DNA of 64,000 nucleotides from Epiperipatus broadwayi (Eukaryota > Onychophora > Udeonychophora > Euonychophora > Peripatidae): NCBI GenBank assembly GCA_028023455.1, contig JAQFVV010006231.1:9004036-9068035 (forward strand), in the 5' to 3' direction. The notes beneath the pieces are model-generated. The model was not told the origin of the DNA. It did not search any database and worked only from the letters and a program-made list of their open reading frames with translations. Within the stretch, counting starts at the first letter, position 1. Each line of letters opens with the position of its first letter. The translations under genes were made by a program, and so were the position numbers. Of this stretch, positions 10,136 to 22,832 are shown in pieces.

Positions 10136-11259
10136 TTCATTTAAATTAACTTATTTACAACCTATATTCAAATTTTATGCAAATCCCATGCTTGTGTTTT
10201 TTTTATATATAAGTCAGGCTTCTTGGACAACTGTTGTTATTAGTATGACTACCTGTTAGTGGAAAGCATGCTTAGCATACCATGCTGTTAAAGTATTAAA
10301 CCAAGCTTTTCTTTATATACATTTTGTATGTATTTTAAATTACATTTTTCTGAGAAAAGTTTTTTAAAAGATTGAAGTTAAAGTAATTACATCAAAAAGA
10401 ATGAACAGAAATGCATATTGTAGATTAAAATGAAGTAATATGTGGCTAATGAAAGGACAGAGTATTATGTTTTGCAGATAATAATTAAGATACAGAAGTT
10501 GGATGCAAGATGCTGATTAAAAAACAGAATCGGATATTTGAGTGAGCTCTCTAGGTAGCTTATTCTAGGGAAGAAAAAGATAGTGTCAGAGCAAGCATCA
10601 GTTATTCAACTATTGCCGAAGGATCCTGTGCTTAATTATAAAAAGAGACAACTAAAAAGGAAATAGATAATATATTCTTTCTGTAGTGGATTATAGATCA
10701 ATAAAAAATACTATTTTAGTCATTGAAACAAGAAAATTGTGTGTTAAGTGAGCTCAAGTTTGTGCTGTATTTCATTTCCAAAACCATATCACATTCAAAG
10801 GAAACACATGTTAACTCGTAGAAGTGCCCTATGTGTTTGTCTCACATGTCATTATATTTAAGCTGAACAAATGTATGGGTGATTTTGATAATCCTTTTGC
10901 AGTGCACTAACACTGTGATAGTTTTGTTTTCTCTGGCTGAAAACTTTCAACTTTAATTTTAATACAAACTGTATATAAAGAAAAGCTTGGCTTAATATTT
11001 TAACAGCATAGTATGCTAAGCTTTAATCATATATATAGCAATAGTTGTCTTAAGAAGTTTGTGACATTTATAAAAGAATAAACAAGTGTGGGATTTGCAT
11101 AAAATTTGAATATAGGATGTTAATAAGTTAATTTAAATGAACCACTTTTTTGATAAGTGATCCAAGATTCTTTTTGTTGATTGTGTGTATATTAATGGTG
11201 ATATGCCAGGTCTATTTACATTTAACATCATTTCTTTTGGAGCAGACAATATTAATACC

Positions 11260-12340
11260 ATTATTATTTATTAGAATGTAATAAGACTGTCTTCATCTGA
11301 TAGATATTTTTGTTTATAAAAGAAGGAAATTCTAAAAAATCACATTTGATGTTTGTAAGTATCAAAATTACATTGTAAATAAAATATTTTTCATCATCTA
11401 CTATCAGTAGGAGCACTTTCATTTTAGAAAACTAAGGAAAACTTTATTATTTGATATTTGTATTTAAAATGTGAATGCATAAATATCACTATCTGATAAT
11501 TGTATAAAATTATGCAAAAAAAAAAGGTATTACATTTTTTTAATAATTATTACAATATTGCAATATATTCTAGCAGAGTGTTAATAATAACAAATTAGCA
11601 AATAGCTTATGACAGCCTTCCCTGCAATATAACAAATTCAAAAAACACTATAAATTCATCAAGGTAAGAATTAGTACTGATTCAGCTTACCAAATTATCA
11701 GTTATCCCTGACAAGTGATTTCTTTTAATAGGTAGCTAATTGACTTTCATACGAAATTTCTTGGGGAAATTAAGAAAGTTAAACATGAAAAGTTAATCAG
11801 TAAGTAACTGTTAACCAGCAAAAATACTTTACAACAGTGTAATTGGCTATAACAAATATATTGTTACAGTCAAATGAGGAAATGTATTAAAACACAAAAA
11901 GATTAAAGTTTATGCACTTACATATAGATGAATAAGGTAAGCTGGTTATTACAGACAAGGTTCTTATGATGTAAATCACGAGACCATAATTATATTGTAA
12001 ATTCTCAGAAAGAGATGGTTACTTAACGAGTATTTTCTGTTACAATAAAATTTTTTTACCATGTTCAGAATATTTTTACAATGCATATATTAATTGAAAC
12101 ATTTACTTTTAATAGTTTTTAAAATAATGGATGTCTAATTATTAACATTTTTTTCAATTATTAAAGTTTTTTTTTACTGCTAATAAATGCAAGAAAGATT
12201 AAAAATAATCAATTTAAAACAAAATTGAAATAGATAACTTACTATAAATAAAATAATTATTTAATACATCAATCTGGCTTTCATTCTGTAATTGAATCTT
12301 TTCAAGATGTTTCATTTTACACAATCACATGCAATGCAAT
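11260..12340. other. AT-rich non-coding stretch
   Basis: No exon or element is supported. Several poly-A/T runs are present. Confidence 0.4.
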
Positions 12341-12344
12341 GCAT

Positions 12345-12480
12345 TGTGGCTTCTCCTTTTTTGGAGTCTGAAATCTCTCTGCCACTATGCCCAGAGAAAT
12401 CTGTTAGCCATCTTTCCTTCTCTTTCCATTCTCCACCCTAAGTTTTTCCCATATTTTATAATTTGCTCCATCTAGCAACT
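12345..12480 (-). mobile_element. LINE 3' scrap related to the 240-1240 copies
   Basis: GTGGCTTCTCC, then ATGCCCAGAGAAATCTGTTA and TTCCATTCTCCACC, match the LINE tails at 300-390 and 660-750. The piece is only ~135 bp and stops abruptly on the coding side. Confidence 0.6.
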
Positions 12481-12959
12481 TCCCGCAGTGGACATTATTT
12501 ACATTACTTTACAATAAGTAAAATTATTAAAATATATACATTAAATATAATTAATAAAATACATATATGTACATAAAAATGATTAAACTTATTACAATCC
12601 TTCCCACTTCCCCATATGTAATATAAATAAAATGTCCGTTAATTAAAAACAAAATTGTAATTATAATTGAAATAATAAATTTAACGGTTTACAAACTATT
12701 ATAAACAATCCTTAAATCTGCAGAAGTACTTTTGGTTAATTTCTTAAACCTGCCTCAACTGCCATTAAATTCAAAAAAATAAAGCGGAAGCAAATGTCAT
12801 CAATTCAAATCCCACGAATCTCATATTTTAATGTTAGCAGCTTGTCTATTTATTAACTGCATTTTATTCCTATTTATAAAAATTGCCTCTTTAATTTTTC
12901 TTTTATTATGGTTTCTCTCTTCATGAAGAATTTTCAAAATCAAATTTAAATTTATATTT

Positions 12960-13640
12960 ACATGTTTTTTCATGATCAAAGAAAACTGAAGGAGACATTA
13001 AATCACCATTATTTTTACATTTTACACGCTTATATAACAAATTCATGCTCCCTCAATCTCTTCTCAATACTGCACCTAGATTCTCTTATATAAGATAGTA
13101 TACAATTACAAAAAATTTGATATATGACATTAGTTTTCTGCTTGACAGGTATGATATCCTTAGAATTAATGACTAATTTATTAATATTGTTTGGAACATA
13201 GAATGAAACATTAAACACATTCTTAAATATATCCATAAAAATGGAATAGATATCCTTTGTTTACTATTAATCTTCCTTTCCTTTAAATCATTATAACTTT
13301 GATTAAATTGACATAAAGTATTGTTTGTTTATTCCATTTTATAACCAACATCAAGCAATTCCTTGGCAAGTATCTCAATATTTTTTGGTTTATCACTTTG
13401 GTAATGACATAATTTTTCATTCCGAAACAAAAAAGATCTAAAACTTGCCATCTTATGCATCATTGGTACTTTTGATTTACAATTTATATATCCTCTTTTT
13501 TGCAGTGGCTTAATTATTAATTTATAATTTAATATACTATTATCTCTGTAATAATTAAATTTAAATATTTAGTATTTTTGTCCTGTTCCTTTTCAATAGT
13601 TCATTTCAAGCCATTCAACTTATTTAATTCCTGTACAAGC
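12960..13640 (-). pseudogene. PLE-3b: RT C-terminus and GIY-YIG endonuclease start
   Basis: Reading the - strand from 13560, RGYINCKSKVPMMHKMASFR and LLDVGYKM resemble the RT thumb of PLE-2 (RGYIHPTSNVPLVHKLAGFR). The frame then continues at 13236-13030 with NVIYQIFCNC, SYIRESRCS and EKRLREHEF, a GIY-YIG start with the YIG motif eroded. It is closer to PLE-2 than to the adjoining PLE-3a. Confidence 0.7.
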
Positions 13641-13679
13641 AAATTTATTTACAAATTATAAAAAAAAAAAACCAATAAT

Positions 13680-15330
13680 TTAACAATGTCCATTTCCCCC
13701 TAAATGTGCTGGACCTTTAACCATGGTTGCACATTTGTCTAAATTTTCCTGAATATACAAAGTTTCATAACATTTTCTTTCTTTGTCATTTTTAACATAC
13801 TTTATTATCTGAATATTTTTTTCATAATTATCCAAAATGTATATATATGGCCCTGATCTTATATCCTTTCTCTTAATTGTCCTATCATGCTCCTTAGCTC
13901 TTTTCATGGCAGTCTTTCCTGTCTGGTCTATATATCATATTGCAAAGGTCACAACTAATTCTATAAATCAATCCTACCCTATTTTTAATATTACCCATTC
14001 TTTTTGAGTTACATATCCATTTCCCTTAAGATTTACTATTTTTCCATCCTATCTTAATATCATTAGATAATTTTTCTTTTATCAATGTCTTATATAAATG
14101 CTCTGAATATGGAACCAAAATCCACTTCGTATTTGTATATTCATATCTTTACATTATCTTTTATATTATTCTTATTATTTCTAAAAATCTGAATATGAAA
14201 CTGAAACCCATTTCCTATTTGTATATTCATATCTTTACATTATCTTTTATATTATTCTTATTATTTCTGAAAATCTTTAATTTCTTTTATATCCCATACT
14301 AATAATCATTTTCTACTTCCAATTTCTGTTCAAGTGCTTTTATATTCAATGTTAACTTTTCATTTTTTAATTTAACTCCTTTCGAAGCTTCTATTTTCTG
14401 CAACTATGGGTAATGTGAATTTGGATCAATTATATCTTTTTTTTGTCTTTATCCTTAATATAATGTTTAATAAGTATTTCATCATTAATTCCTTTTCTTA
14501 AAAACATGTCTAAGTACTTTAGTCCTTTATTTTCGTTTTTCATTGTAAAGATATTGTATTTATTATTGTTCAATTCTTCAAATGCATTAACAATATTTCT
14601 ACTATTACCTATTACAATTATATCATCAATATATCTATGATATTCTAGAATTTCCTTATTTTTTTATATACTTATCAATTATATTTTCCTCTATATAGTC
14701 AATCATAATTGATGATAAAATCCCACTAATAGAGCAACCCATACCTTTGTTACATTCCAAAATTCTTCATTATATTTAAAATATAAAGCATCATTTATCA
14801 ATAATAATGCTTCTCTGAGAACATATAATCAGTCTTCTGAAATTTTATTACTCCTTTTTATTTTATCAATAACTATTTTTATACTATCTTTTCTAGGTAT
14901 GCTCTGATATATTTTTTCAATATCAAATGATACAATCATTCCATTTCTATTTATCTTTACATTATTTATCTATAAGTTCTTCTGAACTTCTAATACAATA
15001 TTTGCCAACACCTATTGTAATGAGAATCTTTTTATATATTATATCCCATAAATCTTTAAGAATATAATTATTAAAGTCTTATATCACCTTTACTGGCATA
15101 TCATCTTTATGTGTTTTAAGCTTCCCAAATATACATGGATGTTCAAAGGCTGTAGGATATAAACCTCTACATTTCTTTTCATTAATTGTTTCATTTTCAC
15201 ATAATTTAATAAAATCTTATATTTTGTTTTAATTCTATTTCCTGGATCTTTATTTATCTTTTGGTATGCCTGCTTTACAATATCTTTTTTATTTATAGTG
15301 ATTTGTCTATTTCAGTTTTGTTTTAAATTG
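13680..15330 (-). pseudogene. PLE-3a: degenerate PLE, RT plus endonuclease
   Basis: The - strand carries, in order, FGKLKTHKDDMPV (about 15100-15140), motif A SFDIEKIYQSIP (14895-14935), motif B GMGCSISGI (14722-14750), motif C YIDDI (14622-14640), and an endonuclease with GLIYRISCDLCNMIY, then IDQTGKT and AKEHDR (13990-13850). The frames are broken by many indels. An ~85-bp tandem duplication lies at about 14105-14275. The CxxC just before the YIG-equivalent marks a different PLE subfamily from PLE-1 and PLE-2. Confidence 0.75.
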
Positions 15331-15339
15331 ATTATTTTT

Positions 15340-17300
15340 AATTTTGTATATTTATGGACAAATTTTAACATTGAAATTTGATCATTTAAAGTATGCAAGA
15401 AATATCTTTTTATATATATATTGTTAAATAGAATTATTAAACTTCTGTGGTATAATAATTGAAGATAAGATGAGCTTATTCTGTTTTTTTTTCTATCATT
15501 AAGTTGAATTGTTGTTAAGATTGCAATTATTTTCTGCTAATGAATGAAAAAAAGATCTTTTTTTTAATATATATCACTGAAGTATATTATTAAAGTTTGA
15601 ATAGTCTGATAAAAAAGTAAAAATGAAGTGAATGAATAATTTTTAGATACTGCTAAATTAACTTATTTATCTCTGAATAGTATGACATATTTAAAAATAT
15701 TTTGCATAATTTAAAAATATAGTTTCTATATATTTTATAATTCAAATCTAATTTTTTTTTTAATTCTTCAAAAAGCAGCCATATAATTTGCCATCTTTGT
15801 CTATAATATTTCTATATTATTTTATTATGTCTCAAAAATTAGAATTGTTTACAACTTTCTTTTATAAAAACAAATGTGTTCTTGTAATTGTTTTATTTGT
15901 GGTGAAGCAACTCTGATTATTAGATGATATTCAGATTAGATTGATTTACTTCATCACTAACAATTTTTTCTGACGCCAGAAGTGAATACCCTACTTGATT
16001 CATTCGTTTTCAACACATTTATATTGTCCATTTCAGCATACCTTCAACTTTTTAATTTTATCTAAAACGTTTTGTCATTATTCTTATAATATTCAATCTT
16101 TCAAATACAATATTTAATTGTATAAAATTACTCTTTTTTTACACTTATATATATTCTTTTTTTCAATATTGGTTGAATCATGGATTATTATTTTTATCAT
16201 TTGATTTCTGTGAAATATATTTGATCTTGCATGTGAAAAGAAAAATAGATTGTTACAAAGCATTAATTTTAAATTGTTACATTTTTATTTACCATTGTCA
16301 AACTCACTCCACTCACAACTTTGACACCATCCACACCAGATAAATACAATAATGATTATTACTAATCATTTTCTAAACTAGAGATTATCTCTAGCACAGA
16401 TATAAACTTTAAATCTCAGTTAAAGATTAATATATCTGATTTTTTAATTTTAAATATAATATTTAATTCTTTCTTTGGATTATCTGAAACTTAACAATTT
16501 TTCAACAATTTTATAAAAGTGTATTTGCAATTTCATGGAATGTTATCTATTTTTAATTTAATTTTTTTAATAACCTGTTTAGTTGATTGTGAACATGAAC
16601 TCTAATAGAAAAGTTTTTGTCAAAGAAATCAAGATAGTTTTAAAACTTATAAATCATCTATGCTCTTTACAATTGAATATTCTATCAGAGATATTTAAAG
16701 CCATTAGATCTAAAAAATGTTTTATAAGACAGAAAAAATGGTGATAAATTTGTTATCAGAGATGAATTAGAAAAACTAAATATAGATTTGGACAAGATGA
16801 ATTAATTGTTGAGAAAAGATGAAAGTAACTACAACAGTATAGATATAGTTTTAGCTTTAAGAAGAAAAACATTTTATAAGTAGCATCCTAGTAAACAATA
16901 GATTGTTAATGTTTAGACTGAAAAGATTTTCAAGATGTCTGGTATTTAGGTGTATATGCCAACCAGTAATCATAATGATGATGAAATAGAAAAATGCATA
17001 AATGATAAGGGATCATAATAAGATAGAATAGGAAAGAGTTGATAAAATTATTAAAGATTTGATGTCAGAAATATTTATAGGGAAAATATAATAAACACTT
17101 GTAAAATTCATGAGGATTTATGTATGGAAAACTCCAGATGACAAGAATAGATGTTATTTAGATTACATTTTGATTCGCTAAATGAAATTAGAAACTTAAG
17201 ATTGCATGTATTCATCTGGAACTGATGTAGATTTGAATGACAGTTTAGAAGTGTATAGAATTAAGATTATCTTTTAAAAGATTTGGGGTCAGTTTAATTT
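15340..17300. other. AT-rich non-coding stretch
   Basis: Nothing recognisable; homopolymer runs and no long open frame. Confidence 0.4.
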
Positions 17301-17317
17301 CATAATAATGGTGTAGA

Positions 17318-17740
17318 TGCTGTTCTAGAGTATGAAGAGTTTCTAATAGATTCAGTATATTCTTATATGAAAAATAGTAGGATTTTAGAAAATGTAGAGA
17401 TGCTGCATTTGGAATATCAAGGATTATGGTTGAAAGCTGATGAGAGATTAATAGTTTTATTGCTTTTGAAAATGCAGTTGAATAGATTGGATTACTTTTT
17501 CTGGATATATTGAAAGAAGATGCTGCTCTAGAGTATAAGAGCTTCTAATAGATAGATTCAGTATATTCTTATCTGAAAAATAATTGGATTTTAGAAAATG
17601 TAGAGATGTTGCACTTGGAATGTCAAGAATTATGGTTGAATGCTGATGAGAGATTAATAGTTTTATTGCTTTTGAAAATGCAGTTGAATAGATTGGATTA
17701 GATTACTTTTTCTGGATATATTAAAAAGAAAAATATTGAT
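17318..17740 (+). repeat. ~203-bp imperfect tandem duplication
   Basis: TCTAGAGTATGAAGAGTTTC (17327) and TCTAGAGTATAAGAGCTTC (17527) begin two copies of a segment containing AATGCAGTTGAATAGATTGG. A short open frame in each hints at old coding DNA, but I do not recognise it. Confidence 0.75.
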
Positions 17741-17894
17741 AGGAAAAAATAGTAATAAATTTGTATATGAATCAAATTAAAAGATTTACAGAAAAAGTAA
17801 AGCAGGAATATTATTCTTGTTTACTATTTTATTTAATATATATTGAGATAAATTATTAAATGATTGCTAAGCTCGATATAGATAAAATTAATAC

Positions 17895-17960
17895 TGGGAA
17901 TAGGAAGATTAATTTTATCAGATCTGCTGATGATACAACAGCATGTGTATATAGTGAGAT
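17895..17960 (+). pseudogene. Possible LINE reverse-transcriptase motif scrap
   Basis: RKINFIRSADDTTAC (17902-17946) resembles the FADD/AADD motif C of non-LTR retrotransposons. It is isolated and has no other RT motif in frame, so the call is weak. Confidence 0.3.
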
Positions 17961-17982
17961 TGAACTCAGTCAAATGTTATAT

Positions 17983-18189
17983 CAGGCAAAAACTCACTAT
18001 ACATAGTGCCACACTGCAAGCTAGAGTAATTAATGGATGCCAGAAGGCTTGTGCATAAAATCCCCATCTAGTGCCTACTCATCCAATATCCCCAGACTAG
18101 TTTCTGGCTGTGGCCTTTGTCAATTAGGAGCCTTGGATCTGAGAGAACTGCACCTAGATCTTAGGATCTAATGCAACTTTCCAGCAACC
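17983..18189 (-). mobile_element. MITE-like element, inverted partner, one end missing
   Basis: It is an inverted copy of the 18400-18628 element: CCCCAGACTAGTTTCTGGC (18103 on) is the complement of sequence near 18515. It begins with the terminal CAGGCAAAAACTCACTATAC and lacks the distal ~20 bp of the other terminus. Confidence 0.65.
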
Positions 18190-18399
18190 ACCTTTTGTTT
18201 CTACTTAATTACAAAACGCGGTGAGTTTTAAACTGAAAACACCCTAGTATTTTCAATTCAAGCCCATCAGCTTATATAGTCATATAGGTCTGAAATCAGT
18301 TCAGAACCCATATATTTTGGTTCTTTAATAACCATAGCCACCAATATCCTATTGGGCAGGATTGGTTTTAAGCCAATAAACATCACACGATCACCAAAC

Positions 18400-18628
18400 C
18401 AGGCAAAAACTCAATATATGTATTGCTGGAAGGTTTCATTAGATCCTAAGATCTAGGTGTAGTGCTCTCAGATTCAAGGCTCCTCACTGATGAAGGCCAC
18501 AAGCCAGAAACTAGTCTGGGGTTATTGGATGAGTAGGCACTAGATGGGGATTTTTATGCACAAGCCTTCTGGCATCCATTGATTACTCTAGCTTGCAGTG
18601 TGGCAATACGTATAGTGAATTTTGCCTG
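18400..18628 (+). mobile_element. 229-bp TIR element (MITE)
   Basis: The left end CAGGCAAAAACTCAATATAT and the complement of the right end, CAGGCAAAATTCACTATACG, form terminal inverted repeats of about 27 bp. No target duplication is obvious. Internally CTGATGA-A-GGC-CACAA-GCC-A-GAAAC resembles a hammerhead core. Confidence 0.65.
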
Positions 18629-19371
18629 TTGTAGGCAAGCATGGGAAATTGTGATCATGTGATGTTTATTGACTTAAAATGTTATATATGATTGACAGAG
18701 ATTGTAGAGTGGTTTGAAATGAAAATGTCAATAAAACAAAGACAATAAAAATAGTGAGAAAACCATATCAAAAATAAACATTGGAATAGGACTTTACAAA
18801 ACAGATGTTAAAAATTTGGGGGAATTATTTTTAATTCATATTGGAAGTAAAGCCATAAAGAAGGAGGTAGAAATTTGCCAATAATTTTTAAGGAGGGAAA
18901 TAGTATTTGAGGAATGAAGCTAGGTTGATTTGGAAAAGGAGTCACTTTAGTGTGTGATATGTCTTTTGGCAGATAACTAAGGATGATGAAAGCCACAAAG
19001 TTGATTTGGAAAAGGAGTCACTTTATTGTGTGATATCTCTTGGCAGATAACTAAGGATGATGAAAGCCACAAAGTTCTGATGATCCAGAGTCAGCAAATC
19101 AAATGTTACGGAAGACGTCATATTGTATTTCATTGCTCATCTATCTAGTGCCAAGTATGCACAGGGACAAATGCTTTTAATGGAATATATCTTGACAAGT
19201 AAATCATTATTTTGTAAATGGAAGGCTATAACATTGGAAAAGTAGAATGTACTAAACTTCTGGGAGGAAAAAGCTCCAAAAGTATTGTGATAGGTTTATT
19301 TCTAAATATATATAATGATGTAGTTTTTCTTCCACTTTATACTGTAATAGTCCAGGTTTTCCACCAAAAGA

Positions 19372-20468
19372 GGGGGAATGTATCTAATTACGGTCGGACT
19401 GGTCTTCAGGTAGGATGCTGAGCACGACCCAATGAAGTAACTAACCAACGCCCATATCCACCTCCAATGTAAATCTAAATATAATTTAGGCTAGTTCATT
19501 TATACCTTACCCCTCTTTCAGATTGTATTACACCTCAGTATTCGAGCTCAGGGAGGGAGAATATTGCCTTTGGCTCTTTTCAGAGGTGAATTTACTTAAT
19601 GTAGCAACTCAGTTTTCATGACCTTAAGATACATCCAATCCTATTGTGGTGTTATATATTATAATAATCTGTATATGTGTGCATATATATATATATGACT
19701 AAATTAAAGAGTATATGAATGAGTTTGATAAACCAGGGACCAATTTGATTTAAAACATGTTAACAAAGTTTATTAATAACAGATAAAAGTTGAAATACTA
19801 TTCACATAGCAAAAGATGTGCTTATATGTGTCCCATATGCAACCATACCCCATGGTAGATATGCATTAAGAGACTCCCTATACATAAAATCAATGATTAA
19901 TTAAAAGCAAAAAAATAAAATAGAATAAAATAAAAATTATTTCATTATCATGATGATAATCGCGAAGCTAAATAACTCTTTACAAAATTATATCACAATA
20001 GGTCCATGATCTAATTTTTGCTGGAGAGATCTTTTTTGGGACCCCCCGTCCTATGAACAAGTTTTCATTGCTCATAGAAAATAGACATTCACCCAAGAGT
20101 GTTAATCTTTCACACCAAATAACTAAATGTAACAATTGCTAGTTAAACATAAAAAATAAACCAATAACGTAAATTCTGTCCTGTCCTAGATTGCAAATTA
20201 ATATGGAGAACATCAAAAATTCTTAACTCCAAACCATATACTATGTTGATGGTGATTGAAAGTCAAGTCACTACGGAGGGAGTCAACCTAAATTTTATTT
20301 ACAAACAAAATAAAAACTTTCTAGCTTAATAAACCTTCGCCCCCGCATTACATTGCTTCTTATAGAATGAATTCTCCTGATTGTAACCATGCTGAAATTT
20401 TAAAGTGTTGGAATAATAAGAGCAGAATTCTACAAACAAGTAAAAAAACTAAATAAATACAACATGAT
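19372..20468 (+). repeat. Interspersed repeat R, copy 1
   Basis: It shares a leader (TAATTACGGTCGGACTGG, ATATCCACCTCC, ATTACACCTCAG) with copy 3 at 30795. It shares the body from TAGCAACTCAG (19602) with copies 2 and 3, including ATTTGATTTAAAACATGTTA and ATTCTGTCCTGTCCTAGATT. It ends directly where copy 2 begins. Confidence 0.8.
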
Positions 20469-22600
20469 AGCAACTCAGTTTTTATGACCTAAGATACATC
20501 CAACCCTATTGTGATGTTGTGTATAATAATCTGTATATGTGTGCATATATATATATTCAATCGACTAAATTACAAGTGAGTATATGAACGAGTCTGATAA
20601 ACAAGAGATCAATTTGATTTAAAACATGTTAACAAAGTTTACTAATAACAAAAATTGAAATTCTACTCACATAGCAAAAGATGTGCCTATATGTGTCCCC
20701 TATGCATCTCTACTATTTCAATAACTAAATTATTCACTATAACAACCCATGCCCCCATGGTAGATAAGCATTAAGAGATTCCCTGTATACAAAATCAATA
20801 TTAACTAAAAGCAAAAAAATAAAATAGAATAAAAGAAAAATTATTTCATTATGATGATGATGATCTTGAAGCTAAAGAACTATTTACAAAATTATATCAC
20901 AATACGTCCAATAGCTCCATGATCCAATTTCTGCTGGAGAGTTCTTTAGGACCCCCCCTCCCGATGTATAAGTTCTTATGGTTGATAGAAAAGAGACATT
21001 CAACCAAGAACGTTAATCATTCATACCAAATAACTAAATGTAACAATTGTTAAACATAAACAAACCAATAACGTAAATTCTGTCCTGTCCTAGATTGCAA
21101 ATTAATATGGAAGAACATCAAAAATTCATACTTCCAAACCATATACGATGCTGATGGTGATTGAAAGTTAAGTCACTACGGAGGGAATCAACCTAAATTT
21201 TTATTTACAAACACAAATTAAAATTTTCTAGCTTAATAAATCATCACCCCGAAATTTTTATTCACAAACACAAAATTTTCTAGCTTAATAAATCTTCGCC
21301 CCTGCATTACATTGCTTCTTATGGAATAAACTCTCCTGATTGTAACCATGCTGAAATTTCCAAGTGTTGGAATAATAAGAGCAGAATTCTACAAATGTAT
21401 AAAGTAAAAAAAAATTAACTATGAACATGATAAATTTTGATTTTGTTCAAACCTCCTAATTAAAGTTTATAGCTTAAACATGAATGTCTTTATGGGTATA
21501 GTCCTTTCTGATGACTCCTCCATTGTTCTCCAGATTCTTCGGTAACACTCAGACAATGTCGTTTCCATTTCAGATGCCACTCTACTTTTAAGGTCCATTC
21601 AGTCTCTTCAAGTTAGGTGTTTTTCTAGCCATTATTCATATAAATGAGTTACAGCATCATACTCTCTCGCAATTAAGATAGCACCAGTCCTATGGCACGT
21701 TTGTCCAGCCAATACACATTGTTAATTTAAAAAAAAAAAAAAAATTTTTTTTTCAGATTATTGGTATTGAGTGAATTTATGCAAAGGAAAGTTTTTTGTC
21801 ATTGCTCATCAGTATGTGTTGACTATATAATGTCCCTTTTTTTTTTTGATTGCATAGTTTTCTGTTTTCGATTATCATGATAGAATTAATTTAATCCTTT
21901 GATCATGCTGCTAAAGTTTATTGATTTTTACCATTTCAAACATTGATAACAATCTGTTTCAATTTTTTGTGCTTTAAAATCCTATGCAGAAATAGATAAT
22001 ATCTTCAAACACATCCATTTTATTAGTGTCTGAAATTTAGCTGTTTGCTGTTGTTATAACACATGACAAAATGTGAAAGAGAACAGAAATGATTTGGGTT
22101 TGATTTTATACTCGATCGCGTTGCCGTTGTTTAGCAAGCTCACATTTTCAACTTCCTTTGGTATCAGTAAATGTCCATTGTTGCGCAAGTTATTGGTTGT
22201 TGATGTTACAAGTTTATGTAATAAATTTACATAGTAAACTTCTACTCTTTTTCCAACACTGTTGATTTGATACTGACTTGACTTCAAATCATCACCACAT
22301 GAACTAAATCACTCTGCAATCATGATGTCTACATACCAAACAAGTTGTAATTGGTATATATACATATAAGAGGTTTCCAAGATTAAGCTTTAATTCATTA
22401 AAAAAGTATTTATTTTATTTCAATATTATTTTGGTTTGGTGCTTATTAAACAAACTTCTGTCTGCATTTATATGTATATTTGCACATAAAATTAAATATT
22501 AGATATTTAGCCTATTATTTCAACTTGTCTTTTTTTTATGGTTTTCATCTACTACTGCAGACACATAAGGGTGGGTTTGAAATGGACTGTAAGCTATCCT
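20469..22600 (+). repeat. Interspersed repeat R, copy 2, with ~900-bp insertion
   Basis: The body starts at AGCAACTCAG and repeats copy 1 head to tail with a period of about 866 bp. Beyond about 21440 it matches the 3' part of copy 3. On the - strand this part encodes an open stretch ending ECYRRIWRTMEES that is also readable in copy 3 as HYRRIWRTMEV. Relative to copy 3, roughly 21632-22533 is inserted sequence with an A/T-run core at 21727-21753. Confidence 0.75.
21632..22533. other. Unclassified insertion within repeat copy 2
   Basis: This segment is absent from copy 3 (compare 32115-32140). It has no recognisable termini or coding motif. A 77-codon - strand frame at 22287-22054 has no resemblance I can name. 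Confidence 0.45.
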
Positions 22601-22832
22601 TACAACTCTCTTATTCTTACAGGATTAAAATTTTATGGCCTTAATAAATTTTTAATACTTAAATAGTGTGCATATATGCTTCCTGATGGATCATCCAAGT
22701 ACTTTACTCTTCCTTTCTTCTTTTAAAAGAGGGTTATAATGCCTATTTACTTTCGCGCCTGCTGTTTTCTCAATTATAATTCTAACTCTGCACTCTTTCG
22801 CTTTATCTTTTGCCTCATGGTAAAAAGATTTA

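Larger units (their letters stand above)
8900..11250. mobile_element. PLE-4 with inverted copy of its own 3' end
   Basis: A + strand PLE remnant (coding part about 8960-10135) is followed by its 3' UTR. After ~640 bp of other sequence, an inverted copy of the endonuclease end plus 3' UTR appears on the - strand. The arms are about 10035-10332 and 10971-11250; GTGGTTCATTTAAATTAA at about 10131 has its complement near 11135. No clean target-site duplication was found. Confidence 0.75.
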
